From Pseudomonadota bacterium (GTDB lineage Bacteria > Pseudomonadota > Gammaproteobacteria > Xanthomonadales > Xanthomonadaceae), in NCBI GenBank assembly GCA_023425225.1, contig JAFADB010000322.1, positions 1 to 5,935 on the forward strand: a DNA stretch of 5,935 nucleotides, written 5' to 3'. The notes under the pieces were generated by a model. The model saw only the letters and a program-made list of their open reading frames with translations. It made no database searches and was not told the origin of the DNA. Below are positions 1 to 4,920 of this stretch, piece after piece. Each line of letters opens with the position of its first letter. The first letter of the stretch is position 1. Made by a program: the position numbers and the translations under genes.

Positions 1-148
1 GCACGGGCCGGTCCTGGACGGACGGGCGGCGGCGTTGCCGTCAGTGCGACGGCGGCATCAATGGCGCATTGGACGAAGACTCCGTGGTGGTGGGTGCGGC
101 AATTGTAGTGCAGGCAGCCGGCACGCAGTCCGCGGCCGGCCGCCACGT
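1..148. other. Left-edge stretch with no supported gene
   Basis: Nothing here can be called as a gene. One plus frame is open from the edge to a TAG at 106-108, and one minus frame is open from about 146 through the left edge. Both are short, lack a recognisable motif and are unremarkable at this GC content. Two small inverted repeats are visible: GCCGTC/GACGGC (37-42 and 48-53, 5-nt loop) and a GC-only palindrome at 132-143. Either could help end the minus-strand transcript leaving the acetyltransferase gene, but neither is followed by a T run. Confidence 0.4.
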
Positions 149-682
149 TCAGCCGGCGGCAAACGCCGGGTGATACTCGACCTCAGCCAGCGGCAGCAGG
201 CGGTCGCCGAAGGCGATGGCCTGGAAGCATCCCGGCGGCGCACCGGGCAGCACCAGGCCGGGTTCGGCATGGAAACCGCAGCGTCCGTAGAACGCCGGAT
301 TGCCCAGCACCACGCAGCCGGCCGCGCCACGCGCGCGCAACTCGTCCAGCACCGCACCAACCAGCCGGGTGCCGATGCCGCGGCGACGGTGGCCCGGCCC
401 GACCGATACCGGCCCCAGTCCGTACCAGCCCGGCGTGCCGTCGGACAGGGTCACCGGCGAGGCGGCCGCATGGCCGACCACGTAGCCCTCGTGCTCGGCC
501 ACCCGTGACACGGCCAGCGCGCCATCGGCTCGCAGCGCGGCGACGATGCGCTGTTCGTCGTGGCGGCTGTGTTCCACCTCGAAGAACGCGACCAGGGTCA
601 GCACCTCGATCGCGTCGATGTCGGCATCGGTCTCGGCGCGCAGGACGATGCCGTCCGCCCCATGCACTGCTGTCTCGCTCAC
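149..682 (-). CDS. GNAT-family N-acetyltransferase (YhbS-like)
   Basis: Predicted cytoplasmic acetyl-CoA-dependent N-acetyltransferase of 177 residues; the acceptor is unknown. Residues 12-32 form the usual first strand and helix (IVLRAETDADIDAI). The acetyl-CoA pyrophosphate loop is clear at 98-104 (HRRRGIG), preceded by the strand GLGPVSVGP. The segment VVLGNPAFYGRCGF (124-137) matches the 'vLGdP.YY.rfGF' signature of the YhbS/COG3153 branch, and the 177-residue length fits that group. I chose the GTG start at 682: its GTGA overlaps the TGA of the upstream hydrolase gene, and a GGAG lies 5 nt before it (688-691). The overlap implies co-transcription and translational coupling with that hydrolase. 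The frame stays open far upstream, but that part is the shadow of the hydrolase gene. Family assignment is secure; the substrate cannot be inferred. Confidence 0.88.
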   Translation of the reverse strand: MSETAVHGADGIVLRAETDADIDAIEVLTLVAFFEVEHSRHDEQRIVAALRADGALAVSRVAEHEGYVVGHAAASPVTLSDGTPGWYGLGPVSVGPGHRRRGIGTRLVGAVLDELRARGAAGCVVLGNPAFYGRCGFHAEPGLVLPGAPPGCFQAIAFGDRLLPLAEVEYHPAFAAG

Positions 683-1203
683 AGCGACTCCAGCAGTTCG
701 GCGAAGGCGCGCGCGGAAGCGTCCACGTGCGCGGACAGCCGGTGGCTGTCGTCGAGCAGCAGCAGCCGTGCCGAGCGCTGCCGCGACCACTCGATCACCT
801 CGGCCACCGGGATCACCTCGTCTTGCCAGGCCATCACCACCGAGGTCGGCACGCGCGCCGCATCCAGCCCCGGCAGCGGCCCCATCGTGGTCGGCGGCAC
901 CATCAGGAACAGCCCGGCCACCGGCACCTGCAGCGACACCCGCGCCGCGATGTAGGAACCCAGGCTGGAACCGGCCAGCACCAGCGGTCCACGCGTGGCG
1001 GCGGCGCGTGCCCGTTCCAGCAATCGCTGCTGGCGGGCCGGCACGTCGCCGACGCGGCTGATGTCGCGGCGCGCGTCCAGGTCGGTGTAGTCCGGGCGTT
1101 CGTGGCTCCAGCCCAGGCGCTGCGCCACCTCGGCCAGCGCGGTCACCTTGGTGGCGTCCGGACCGCTTTCGAAACCGTGGGAAAGGATGCAGTGGCCCTT
1201 CAT
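679..1203 (-). CDS. Small alpha/beta-hydrolase (serine hydrolase)
   Basis: Predicted cytoplasmic serine hydrolase or esterase of 174 residues; its natural substrate is unknown. The protein opens with CILSHGFESGPDATKV (5-20), the first strand plus the oxyanion-side HGF motif. The nucleophile elbow is GSSLGS (78-83) with Ser80. Asp128 in WQDEVIP (126-132) and His154 in DDSHRL (151-156) complete the likely triad. The compact size, with little room for a lid, resembles YqiA/RBBP9-type minimal hydrolases. No signal peptide is seen. The ATG at 1203 is supported by GGAG at 1211-1214, 7 nt upstream, and an in-frame TGA further upstream excludes a longer N-terminus. The 3' end overlaps the acetyltransferase start (GTGA). 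The ATG itself overlaps the TGA of a 15-codon ORF beginning at 1247. Family call is strong; function is open. Confidence 0.87.
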   Translation of the reverse strand: MKGHCILSHGFESGPDATKVTALAEVAQRLGWSHERPDYTDLDARRDISRVGDVPARQQRLLERARAAATRGPLVLAGSSLGSYIAARVSLQVPVAGLFLMVPPTTMGPLPGLDAARVPTSVVMAWQDEVIPVAEVIEWSRQRSARLLLLDDSHRLSAHVDASARAFAELLESL

Positions 1204-1247
1204 CGGGCGGCTCCGGCCCGGCAGGTCGGATCAAGGTGTTCGCTCAT
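1200..1247 (-). CDS. Possible 15-codon leader ORF coupled to the hydrolase
   Basis: An ATG at 1247 opens a short frame, MSEHLDPTCRAGAAR, whose TGA (1202-1200) overlaps the hydrolase ATG as ATGA. It has no Shine-Dalgarno of its own. A TAGCAT -10-like hexamer (1259-1254) ends 6 nt before its ATG, so a transcript could begin at this codon and be read as leaderless mRNA. If so, translation of the peptide would deliver ribosomes to the hydrolase gene, whose own GGAG lies inside the leader. The peptide has no recognisable motif. It may instead be chance untranslated leader, so it is offered as a hypothesis. Confidence 0.3.
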   Translation of the reverse strand: MSEHLDPTCRAGAAR

Positions 1248-1272
1248 GGGCGAATGCTAGCATCCGCCCATG
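1245..1272. promoter_or_regulatory. 28-bp palindrome with divergent -10 elements and start codons
   Basis: The left half CATGGGCGAATGCT is the reverse complement of the right half AGCATCCGCCCATG at 13 of 14 positions; the exception is A1254 against C1264 (minus-strand RNA could form a G-U pair there). The outer trinucleotides are start codons facing outward: 1247-1245 on minus and 1270-1272 on plus. The centre ATGCTAGCAT contains a TAGCAT hexamer on each strand (1258-1263 and 1259-1254), sharing the middle TA and ending 6 nt before its ATG. TANNNT close to ATG is the usual arrangement for leaderless transcripts, and no Shine-Dalgarno precedes the plus-strand ATG. I see no good -35 on either side. 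The palindrome is seen directly; the promoter or operator role is inferred. Confidence 0.55.
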
Positions 1273-1839
1273 CACGACTCGCCCGCACCCGACATCCGCA
1301 TCCAGCCGCTGCCCTACGAACACCTGCTGGCATCGCGCGATCCGGACACGATCGACCTGGTGGTGATCCACTGCACCGAACTGCCCGACCTGGCGATGGC
1401 GCGCGAATACGGCGAACGCGTGCTCTACGCCGACGGCACCGGCAACAGCGGGCACTACTACATCGACCGCGATGGCGGCATCATCCGCTACGTCGCACAC
1501 GAGCGCATCGCCCACCACGTGCGCGGCTACAACCCGCGCTCGCTCGGCATCGAGCTGGTCAACCGCGGGCGCTACCCGCACTGGCTGGACTCGCGCCACC
1601 AGGCGATGGACGAACCCTACCCCGACGTGCAGATCGATGCCTTGGCCCGGCTGCTGCGGCAGCTGGCTGCCACGCTGCCGGCGCTGCGCTTCATCGCCGG
1701 CCACGAGGAACTGGACACCGCGCGCGTGCCGGCCAGCGACGATCCGGCGCTGACGGTGCCGCGCAAGCGCGATCCCGGCCCGCTGTTCCCCTGGCCGGCA
1801 CTGCTGCGGCAAGTCCCGCTCGAACGCCTCGCCCCCTGA
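1270..1839 (+). CDS. N-acetylmuramoyl-L-alanine amidase, AmpD-like (Amidase_2)
   Basis: Predicted zinc amidase of 189 residues that cleaves the bond between N-acetylmuramic acid (or its anhydro form) and L-alanine in peptidoglycan fragments. Zinc ligands can be placed by analogy with AmpD: His34 in VVIHCTE (31-37), His145 in AGHEELD (143-149) and Asp168 in KRDPGPLFPW (166-175), with Lys166 at the position of the conserved catalytic lysine. The Amidase_2 core spans about 27-175, including the middle motif GHYYIDRDG (61-69) and the strand LGIELVN (92-98). There is no signal peptide, so a cytoplasmic muropeptide-recycling role like AmpD is likelier than cell-wall lysis; AmpD loss is known to derepress AmpC-type beta-lactamases in species that have that circuit. 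The ATG has no Shine-Dalgarno and forms the right end of the start-site palindrome, suggesting leaderless translation. The gene converges on the DUF1684 gene. Confidence 0.9.
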   Translation: MHDSPAPDIRIQPLPYEHLLASRDPDTIDLVVIHCTELPDLAMAREYGERVLYADGTGNSGHYYIDRDGGIIRYVAHERIAHHVRGYNPRSLGIELVNRGRYPHWLDSRHQAMDEPYPDVQIDALARLLRQLAATLPALRFIAGHEELDTARVPASDDPALTVPRKRDPGPLFPWPALLRQVPLERLAP

Positions 1840-1861
1840 CGCCGCTCAGTGGAAGGCGAGG
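1827..1861. terminator. Possible shared hairpin over two convergent stop codons
   Basis: CCTCGCC (1827-1833) is the exact reverse complement of GGCGAGG (1855-1861), with a 21-nt loop containing both stop codons: the amidase TGA at 1837-1839 and the DUF1684 TGA at 1848-1846. Downstream on plus is a pyrimidine-rich GGTTCTTCTC; on minus there is no T run. The gap between stops is only 6 bp, so any terminator must lie in coding sequence. The loop is long and the tail weak, so this is tentative. Confidence 0.3.
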
Positions 1862-2772
1862 TGGTTCTTCTCGCCCGCGGTCACCGACAGCTCCAGGCGG
1901 TTCTGCGGCGGCGCCAGCGGGCACACCACGTGCGGGGTGAAGGCGCACGGAGGATTCTCGGCGCGGTTGAAGTCCAGCACCACCTGGCCATTCTGCGGCT
2001 TGCCGGCTTCCAGGTAGCGCGCGCCGCCGTAGGTTTCGCGGCCGCTGGTGCGGTCGGAAAACAGGAAGAACAACGTGTCGCTGTCGCTGTCCTGGACCGG
2101 CAGCAGCCGGAAGCGGCGGCCGTCGCGTTCGAACACCGCCTCGCCCGGCACCCGTGCCGGACGTGGCGTGGCGATCGAGGTCAGCAGCGTGAGCGGGCGC
2201 GGCGGCTCGAACGGATGCCACTCGGCGACGATGCGCCAGTCCGGATCGACGGGAAAATACTCGATGCCGCGGAACTCCCGGCGCGCCGGCGCCTCGGGAT
2301 CGCGGAAGCGCCAGCCGATGATCTTGCCCAGCCGGACCACGTGGAACTGGCCGCGGCCGACGTCCAGCGCCTGGCTGCGCCACTGCCCGGGCGGCATCGC
2401 CAGCTCCATGCGCTGCGGCCGCGTCGCGCCGTGCGGCCCGGTGTCCCCGGCCGGATCGAGCCAGATGCGCCCCTGCTTGTCCAGCTCGACCACGCCCAGC
2501 TGCGCCGGCCCGTCGGGCAACACGATGTCGTTGTGGCGATCGCGGCCGATGCGATGGCGCCCCGGCCGGATCAGGCCGGAGCCGACATAGCTGAGCCAGC
2601 CTTCGGGTGCACGCAGCGTCTCCACGCGTGCACGACGCGCCTGCTCGACCTGCTGGCGATAGGAGTTCGTACTGGCGGCCGACTCCTGCAGCGTCACCGG
2701 CGGGCGCTCGGCCGTGCAGCCGGCCATGACGGCCAGCAAACACCCCGCAACGATCAGCTTCGCCCCACCCAT
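1846..2772 (-). CDS. DUF1684 family lipoprotein
   Basis: Predicted lipoprotein of 308 residues and unknown biochemical role. Residues 1-19 form a lipoprotein signal with lipobox VMAGC; Cys19 would be lipidated, and the following Thr (not Asp) favours the outer membrane by the E. coli sorting rule. Residues 36-100 contain the DUF1684 N-terminal block, including GRHRIGRDRHNDIVLPDGP (71-89), which resembles an FHA-type strand. The C-terminal block is diagnostic: LDFNRAENPPCAFTP (266-280), then CPLAPPQNRL (284-293) and a closing GEK (300-302). Cys276 and Cys284 fit the family's conserved pair. The ATG at 2772 gives a clean signal peptide and has a G-rich stretch (GGGG) about 5 nt upstream. The gene stands 333 bp downstream of the NUDIX gene on the same strand, so it probably has its own promoter, though none is clear. 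Family call is strong. Confidence 0.88.
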   Translation of the reverse strand: MGGAKLIVAGCLLAVMAGCTAERPPVTLQESAASTNSYRQQVEQARRARVETLRAPEGWLSYVGSGLIRPGRHRIGRDRHNDIVLPDGPAQLGVVELDKQGRIWLDPAGDTGPHGATRPQRMELAMPPGQWRSQALDVGRGQFHVVRLGKIIGWRFRDPEAPARREFRGIEYFPVDPDWRIVAEWHPFEPPRPLTLLTSIATPRPARVPGEAVFERDGRRFRLLPVQDSDSDTLFFLFSDRTSGRETYGGARYLEAGKPQNGQVVLDFNRAENPPCAFTPHVVCPLAPPQNRLELSVTAGEKNHLAFH

Positions 2773-3105
2773 GTCTACCCCGCGGTTGCCGCACTGCGCT
2801 CCGCGCCGAGAACACGGCCGCCTCCCGTCGACCGTCCGTTTTCGCAGTATGAGGGAGGGGGGAATCCAGCGACTGCGACTGGCCTCGAAGAATCACACAT
2901 CCGGTCCGCCCGGCACAGGCACCACCAGCCTGTCGCGCCGGTCGCGTCGCGGGCAAACCGACGCCGCGCGGACTGCCTTACGGCGATGGGAGACACGACA
3001 CCAGCCCTGCCAGCACAGACGGCAACCACCGGGCGCGTCGCATCACGCATCTCGCCGCGGGTGCACGTTTGGTTCGACCGGCATCGGCCTCCAGCGAGCC
3101 CCGGC
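2773..3105. other. 333-bp intergenic stretch without a convincing gene
   Basis: This lies between the NUDIX stop and the DUF1684 start, both minus strand. All long frames across it are rich in Arg, Gly, Ala and Pro and lack motifs. It holds a 21-codon lipoprotein-signal-like ORF (2978-3043, listed separately) and one clean small stem-loop, ACAGGC/GCCTGT with a 7-nt loop (2915-2933), not followed by a T run. A weak minus-strand -10-like hexamer, CATACT, sits near 2850, about 75 nt before the DUF1684 start, with no good -35. The DUF1684 promoter probably lies in this stretch, but I cannot place it. Confidence 0.45.
2978..3043 (-). CDS. Tiny lipoprotein-signal-like ORF (21 codons)
   Basis: A short ORF reads Met-Arg-Arg-Ala-Arg, then the hydrophobic stretch WLPSVLAGLVSC (6-17) and four more residues before TAA. 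This has the layout of a lipoprotein signal peptide: basic N-terminus, short hydrophobic core and a lipobox LVSC with Cys17. It starts 62 nt after the NUDIX stop. Ribosome-binding support is poor (GGCGAG about 9 nt upstream). It could be a minute lipoprotein, the remnant of a lost lipoprotein gene whose body has decayed, or coincidence. The frame after the stop does not resemble a known protein. Low confidence. Confidence 0.18.
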   Translation of the reverse strand: MRRARWLPSVLAGLVSCLPSP

Positions 3106-3909
3106 TCACCGCACCTGTTCGAGATGACGGCGCAGGTTGAGCAGGATCGCGGCCGTGGCGCCCCAGATGCGCTGGCCGGGCCAGGCGTACTCGAGCACGC
3201 GCCGCGGCCGGCCGCGGAACTCGATCTCGATGCTGCGCAGGTTGTCCGGATCCATCAGGAACGCCAGCGGCACCTCGAACACCTCGGCCACCTCGTCCGG
3301 CGACGGCCGCGCGACGAAGCCCGGGTCGATCACGCCCACCACGGGTACCACGCGGAAACCGCTGACCGTGACGAACGGATCCAGATAGCCGAGCGGCCGC
3401 ACCTGCCCCGCATCGAGCGCGATCTCCTCGCGGCTCTCGCGCAGCGCCGCGGCCACCGCGTCGCGGTCGCCCGGCTCCACCCGCCCGCCGGGGAAGCTCA
3501 CCTGCCCGCCATGGTGGCGCAGGCCATCGTTGCGCCGGGTCAGCACCACGCAGGTGCCCCGCGGCCGCGGCACCAGCGCCGCGAGCACCGCGGCCTCGGC
3601 CGGCTTGCCCACCGGCGCCAGGTCGATCAGCTCCTCGTGGTTCCAGCCTGGCCCGTGCGGTGGAGCGTCCAGCGGATACAGCGCCTGCAGCAGACGCTCG
3701 CGCTCGGGCAACTGTTGCTCGAACGGCAGGCGATGATCCGCCCCGCGCCCGGCAGGCAGGCGTCGCATGAAGGCCAGGCGCTGCTCGTCGCTCATGTGCG
3801 GCCACCTGGCGATCTCCTCGCCGGTACGCCCGCACCCGCAGCACACGCCCGTCGCGTCGAGCGAACAGACTCCGATGCAGGGACTGGGTACGGCACGAGG
3901 GGTTTCCAT
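3106..3909 (-). CDS. DUF1289-NUDIX fusion, CoA pyrophosphatase-type
   Basis: One frame of 267 residues carries two domains. Residues 8-50 are a DUF1289 domain: PCIGVC with Cys11 and Cys15, then CCGCGRTGEEIARW (23-36) with Cys23 and Cys26, a probable four-cysteine metal site. Residues 70-267 are a NUDIX hydrolase of the CoA-pyrophosphatase (UPF0035, NudL/YeaB) branch: LTRRNDGLRHHGGQVSFPGG (123-142), then ALRESREEI (155-163), the metal-binding Nudix helix with Glu158, Glu161 and Glu162, then GYLDPFVTVSGF. Family members cleave CoA and related nucleotides to phosphopantetheine and 3',5'-ADP. Stand-alone NUDIX members have about 190-220 residues, so the length fits a fusion. I chose the ATG at 3909 because DUF1289 begins just after it; no good Shine-Dalgarno precedes it. 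In-frame Met39 and Met48 could give a NUDIX-only product, but neither has a clear ribosome site. The gene follows the FKBP terminator. Confidence 0.88.
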   Translation of the reverse strand: METPRAVPSPCIGVCSLDATGVCCGCGRTGEEIARWPHMSDEQRLAFMRRLPAGRGADHRLPFEQQLPERERLLQALYPLDAPPHGPGWNHEELIDLAPVGKPAEAAVLAALVPRPRGTCVVLTRRNDGLRHHGGQVSFPGGRVEPGDRDAVAAALRESREEIALDAGQVRPLGYLDPFVTVSGFRVVPVVGVIDPGFVARPSPDEVAEVFEVPLAFLMDPDNLRSIEIEFRGRPRRVLEYAWPGQRIWGATAAILLNLRRHLEQVR

Positions 3910-3926
3910 GAGGATGCAGCCAGGCA

Positions 3927-3975
3927 AGCGTAGCGCGATTTTCCCGCCCCGGCATCGACGCGCGCGCATCGATGC
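3927..3975 (-). promoter_or_regulatory. Possible promoter/operator of the DUF1289-NUDIX gene
   Basis: On the minus strand a TACGCT hexamer (3932-3927) lies 17 nt before the ATG and fits a TANNNT -10; it would give a leader of about 11 nt. No good -35 is visible. Upstream is an inverted repeat, GCATCGA (3952-3958) and TCGATGC (3969-3975), separated by 10 nt of alternating C and G. It could be an operator or a stem-loop. Function is inferred from position only. Confidence 0.25.
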
Positions 3976-4001
3976 AGTCGCTTCGGACCGCCCAAACGCA
4001 A

Positions 4002-4029
4002 TGCGCCGGCCCTTCGCAGGACCGGCGCA
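4002..4029 (-). terminator. Rho-independent terminator of the FKBP gene
   Basis: TGCGCCGG (4002-4009) and CCGGCGCA (4022-4029) are exact reverse complements. Inside them, minus-strand RNA adds one G-U pair and three Watson-Crick pairs, closing on a GCGA (GNRA) tetraloop, for a 12-bp stem in all. The G-U pair and GNRA loop exist only in minus-strand RNA, which fits termination of the FKBP gene 23 nt upstream. The tail TTGCGTTTGGG is only moderately T-rich. Confidence 0.75.
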
Positions 4030-4052
4030 CCGGGAATACATCAAGCGGGGTG

Positions 4053-4754
4053 TTACTTGACGCTGACCAGCTTGATCTCGAACTGCACGGCCACGTTCGG
4101 CGGGAACGGCGTGCGCGGATCGGCACCATAGGCCTTGTCCGGCGGCAGCGTCACTTCCCACTTGGCGCCGGCCGGCATCTGCAGCAGGGTGTCGCGCATG
4201 GCCTGCATCTCGACCTCGCTGACCTTGATCGACGGGATCTGCTGCGCCGGGCGCGCCTCGGTCGGACGCTGGCCGTAGGGGAACGGACCGGCCACTTCCA
4301 GCGCGACGGTGCTGGCCTGGGTCGGCTTGGCGCCGTTGCCGGCCTCGATCACGCGGTACTGCACGCCGCTGGCCAGGGTCTGCACGCCGGCCTTGGCCTT
4401 GTTCTGGGCGATGAACTGGTCGCTCTTGGTCTTGTTCTCGGCAGCGGCCTTGTCGTACTCGGCCTTGGCCTGCTGGGCACGGGCCTGCTCGCGCTTCTGG
4501 AACGCCTCGACCGCCGGACGCAGCTGGTCGGCGGTGATCGCCGGCTCCTTCTTGCCGTAGGCGTCCTGCAGGCCCTTGACCACCGAATTGATGTCCAGCT
4601 GCTCGCCGCGCGCGGTCAGTTCGGCGAGGTTGTTGCCGTAGTCGTATCCGAAGTAATAGCTCAGCTTGCCTTTCTCGGACGTGGTGTCCTGGGCGAGCGC
4701 ATTGCCCGTCAGGGCCAGGGCCGCGACGGCGACCGCGATAGAACGCAACTTCAT
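4053..4754 (-). CDS. FKBP-family periplasmic protein (FkpA/Mip-like)
   Basis: Predicted exported protein of 233 residues. Residues 1-21 are a signal peptide ending NALA, with cleavage expected before Gln22 (no lipobox). Residues 25-85 match the FKBP_N dimerisation domain (KLSYYFGYDYGNNL at 30-43, later DINSVVKGLQDA). A charged, Ala/Lys/Gln-rich helix (86-120) leads to the FKBP_C domain (122-233). Proteins of this layout are periplasmic folding helpers with prolyl isomerase and chaperone activity. Here the end of the fold is kept (LPPDKAYGAD with Tyr209; FPPNVAVQFEIKLVSV with Phe225). The usual HYTG, FDSS and VIxGW pocket motifs are not recognisable: the segment reads ALEVAGPFPYGQ and later VEMQAMRDTLLQMPAG. 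Chaperone function may therefore outweigh isomerase activity. I chose the ATG at 4754 over an in-frame one at 4793 because it gives the signal peptide and has GGAGA 10 nt upstream. Confidence 0.88.
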   Translation of the reverse strand: MKLRSIAVAVAALALTGNALAQDTTSEKGKLSYYFGYDYGNNLAELTARGEQLDINSVVKGLQDAYGKKEPAITADQLRPAVEAFQKREQARAQQAKAEYDKAAAENKTKSDQFIAQNKAKAGVQTLASGVQYRVIEAGNGAKPTQASTVALEVAGPFPYGQRPTEARPAQQIPSIKVSEVEMQAMRDTLLQMPAGAKWEVTLPPDKAYGADPRTPFPPNVAVQFEIKLVSVK

Positions 4755-4813
4755 TGGAATGTTTTCTCCAGGGTGGTGGCACAGGACGGCCATGCCGCCT
4801 GAGATGACGCGTT

Positions 4814-4819
4814 AGGATA
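4814..4819 (-). promoter_or_regulatory. Possible -10 element of the FKBP gene
   Basis: TATCCT on the minus strand would start transcription near 4807, giving a leader of about 53 nt that includes the GGAGA ribosome site. No convincing -35 stands 16-18 bp upstream. It also lies upstream of the alternative ATG at 4793, so it does not decide between the starts. Confidence 0.3.
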
Positions 4820-4853
4820 GCCGCCGCAACGGGTGACCGCCACTGACGCCGCA

Positions 4854-4866
4854 TGCTGTGACAGCA
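4854..4866. promoter_or_regulatory. Small palindrome upstream of the enoyl-CoA hydratase gene
   Basis: TGCTGT and ACAGCA flank a single central G, a perfect 13-bp odd palindrome 54 bp before the hydratase ATG in the divergent intergenic region. It could be an operator for either gene. I recognise no specific regulator, and no clear plus-strand promoter can be placed next to it. A palindrome this short could be chance. Confidence 0.22.
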
Positions 4867-4920
4867 AGCCTGGGCGGGAGTTCCCCTTCACTTTTCCTTT
4901 ACATCCACAGGCACTCCACG

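Noticed and set aside
102..107. TACAAT -10-like hexamer on the minus strand near the left edge
   Set aside because: It is a good hexamer alone, but no -35 lies at 16-18 bp and no gene start with more than a few codons follows in the window.
1..148. Minus-strand frame open from a GTG at 146 through the left edge as a third operon gene
   Set aside because: About 48 open codons at an edge are expected by chance here; there is no ribosome site and no recognisable motif. The sequence to the left would settle it.
149..1234. Single 361-residue minus-strand frame covering both the hydrolase and acetyltransferase regions
   Set aside because: Only its C-terminal 177 residues are protein-like. The rest is the out-of-frame shadow of the hydrolase gene, and the GGAG-preceded GTG at 682 explains the true start.
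2915..2933. ACAGGC/GCCTGT stem-loop in the 333-bp gap as an RNA element
   Set aside because: It is isolated, with a 6-bp stem, no T tail and no surrounding structure that I can see.
3092..3111. Stem-loop over the NUDIX stop codon (GAGCC/GGCTC core) as a terminator
   Set aside because: A minus-strand stem of about 8 bp with two G-U pairs is possible, but there is no T run after it, and stems of this size are common at this GC content.
1849..3933. Very long plus-strand open frame (694 codons) across the DUF1684 and NUDIX genes
   Set aside because: It is antisense to two genes with clear domains and crosses the intergenic region. The translation is low-complexity Arg/Ala/His-rich without motifs, as expected for shadow frames at this GC content.
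4755..4793. 13-residue N-terminal extension of the FKBP protein from the ATG at 4793
   Set aside because: It would place polar residues before a clear signal peptide, and the inner ATG at 4754 has a better ribosome site (GGAGA).
3106..4854. Single 582-residue minus-strand frame suggesting an FKBP-NUDIX fusion
   Set aside because: The N-terminal part is an out-of-frame reading of the FKBP gene and crosses its terminator; the real product starts at the ATG at 3909.
4858..4920. 21-residue N-terminal extension of the enoyl-CoA hydratase from a GTG
   Set aside because: It does not resemble crotonase N-termini, and the ATG at 4921 gives the family length.
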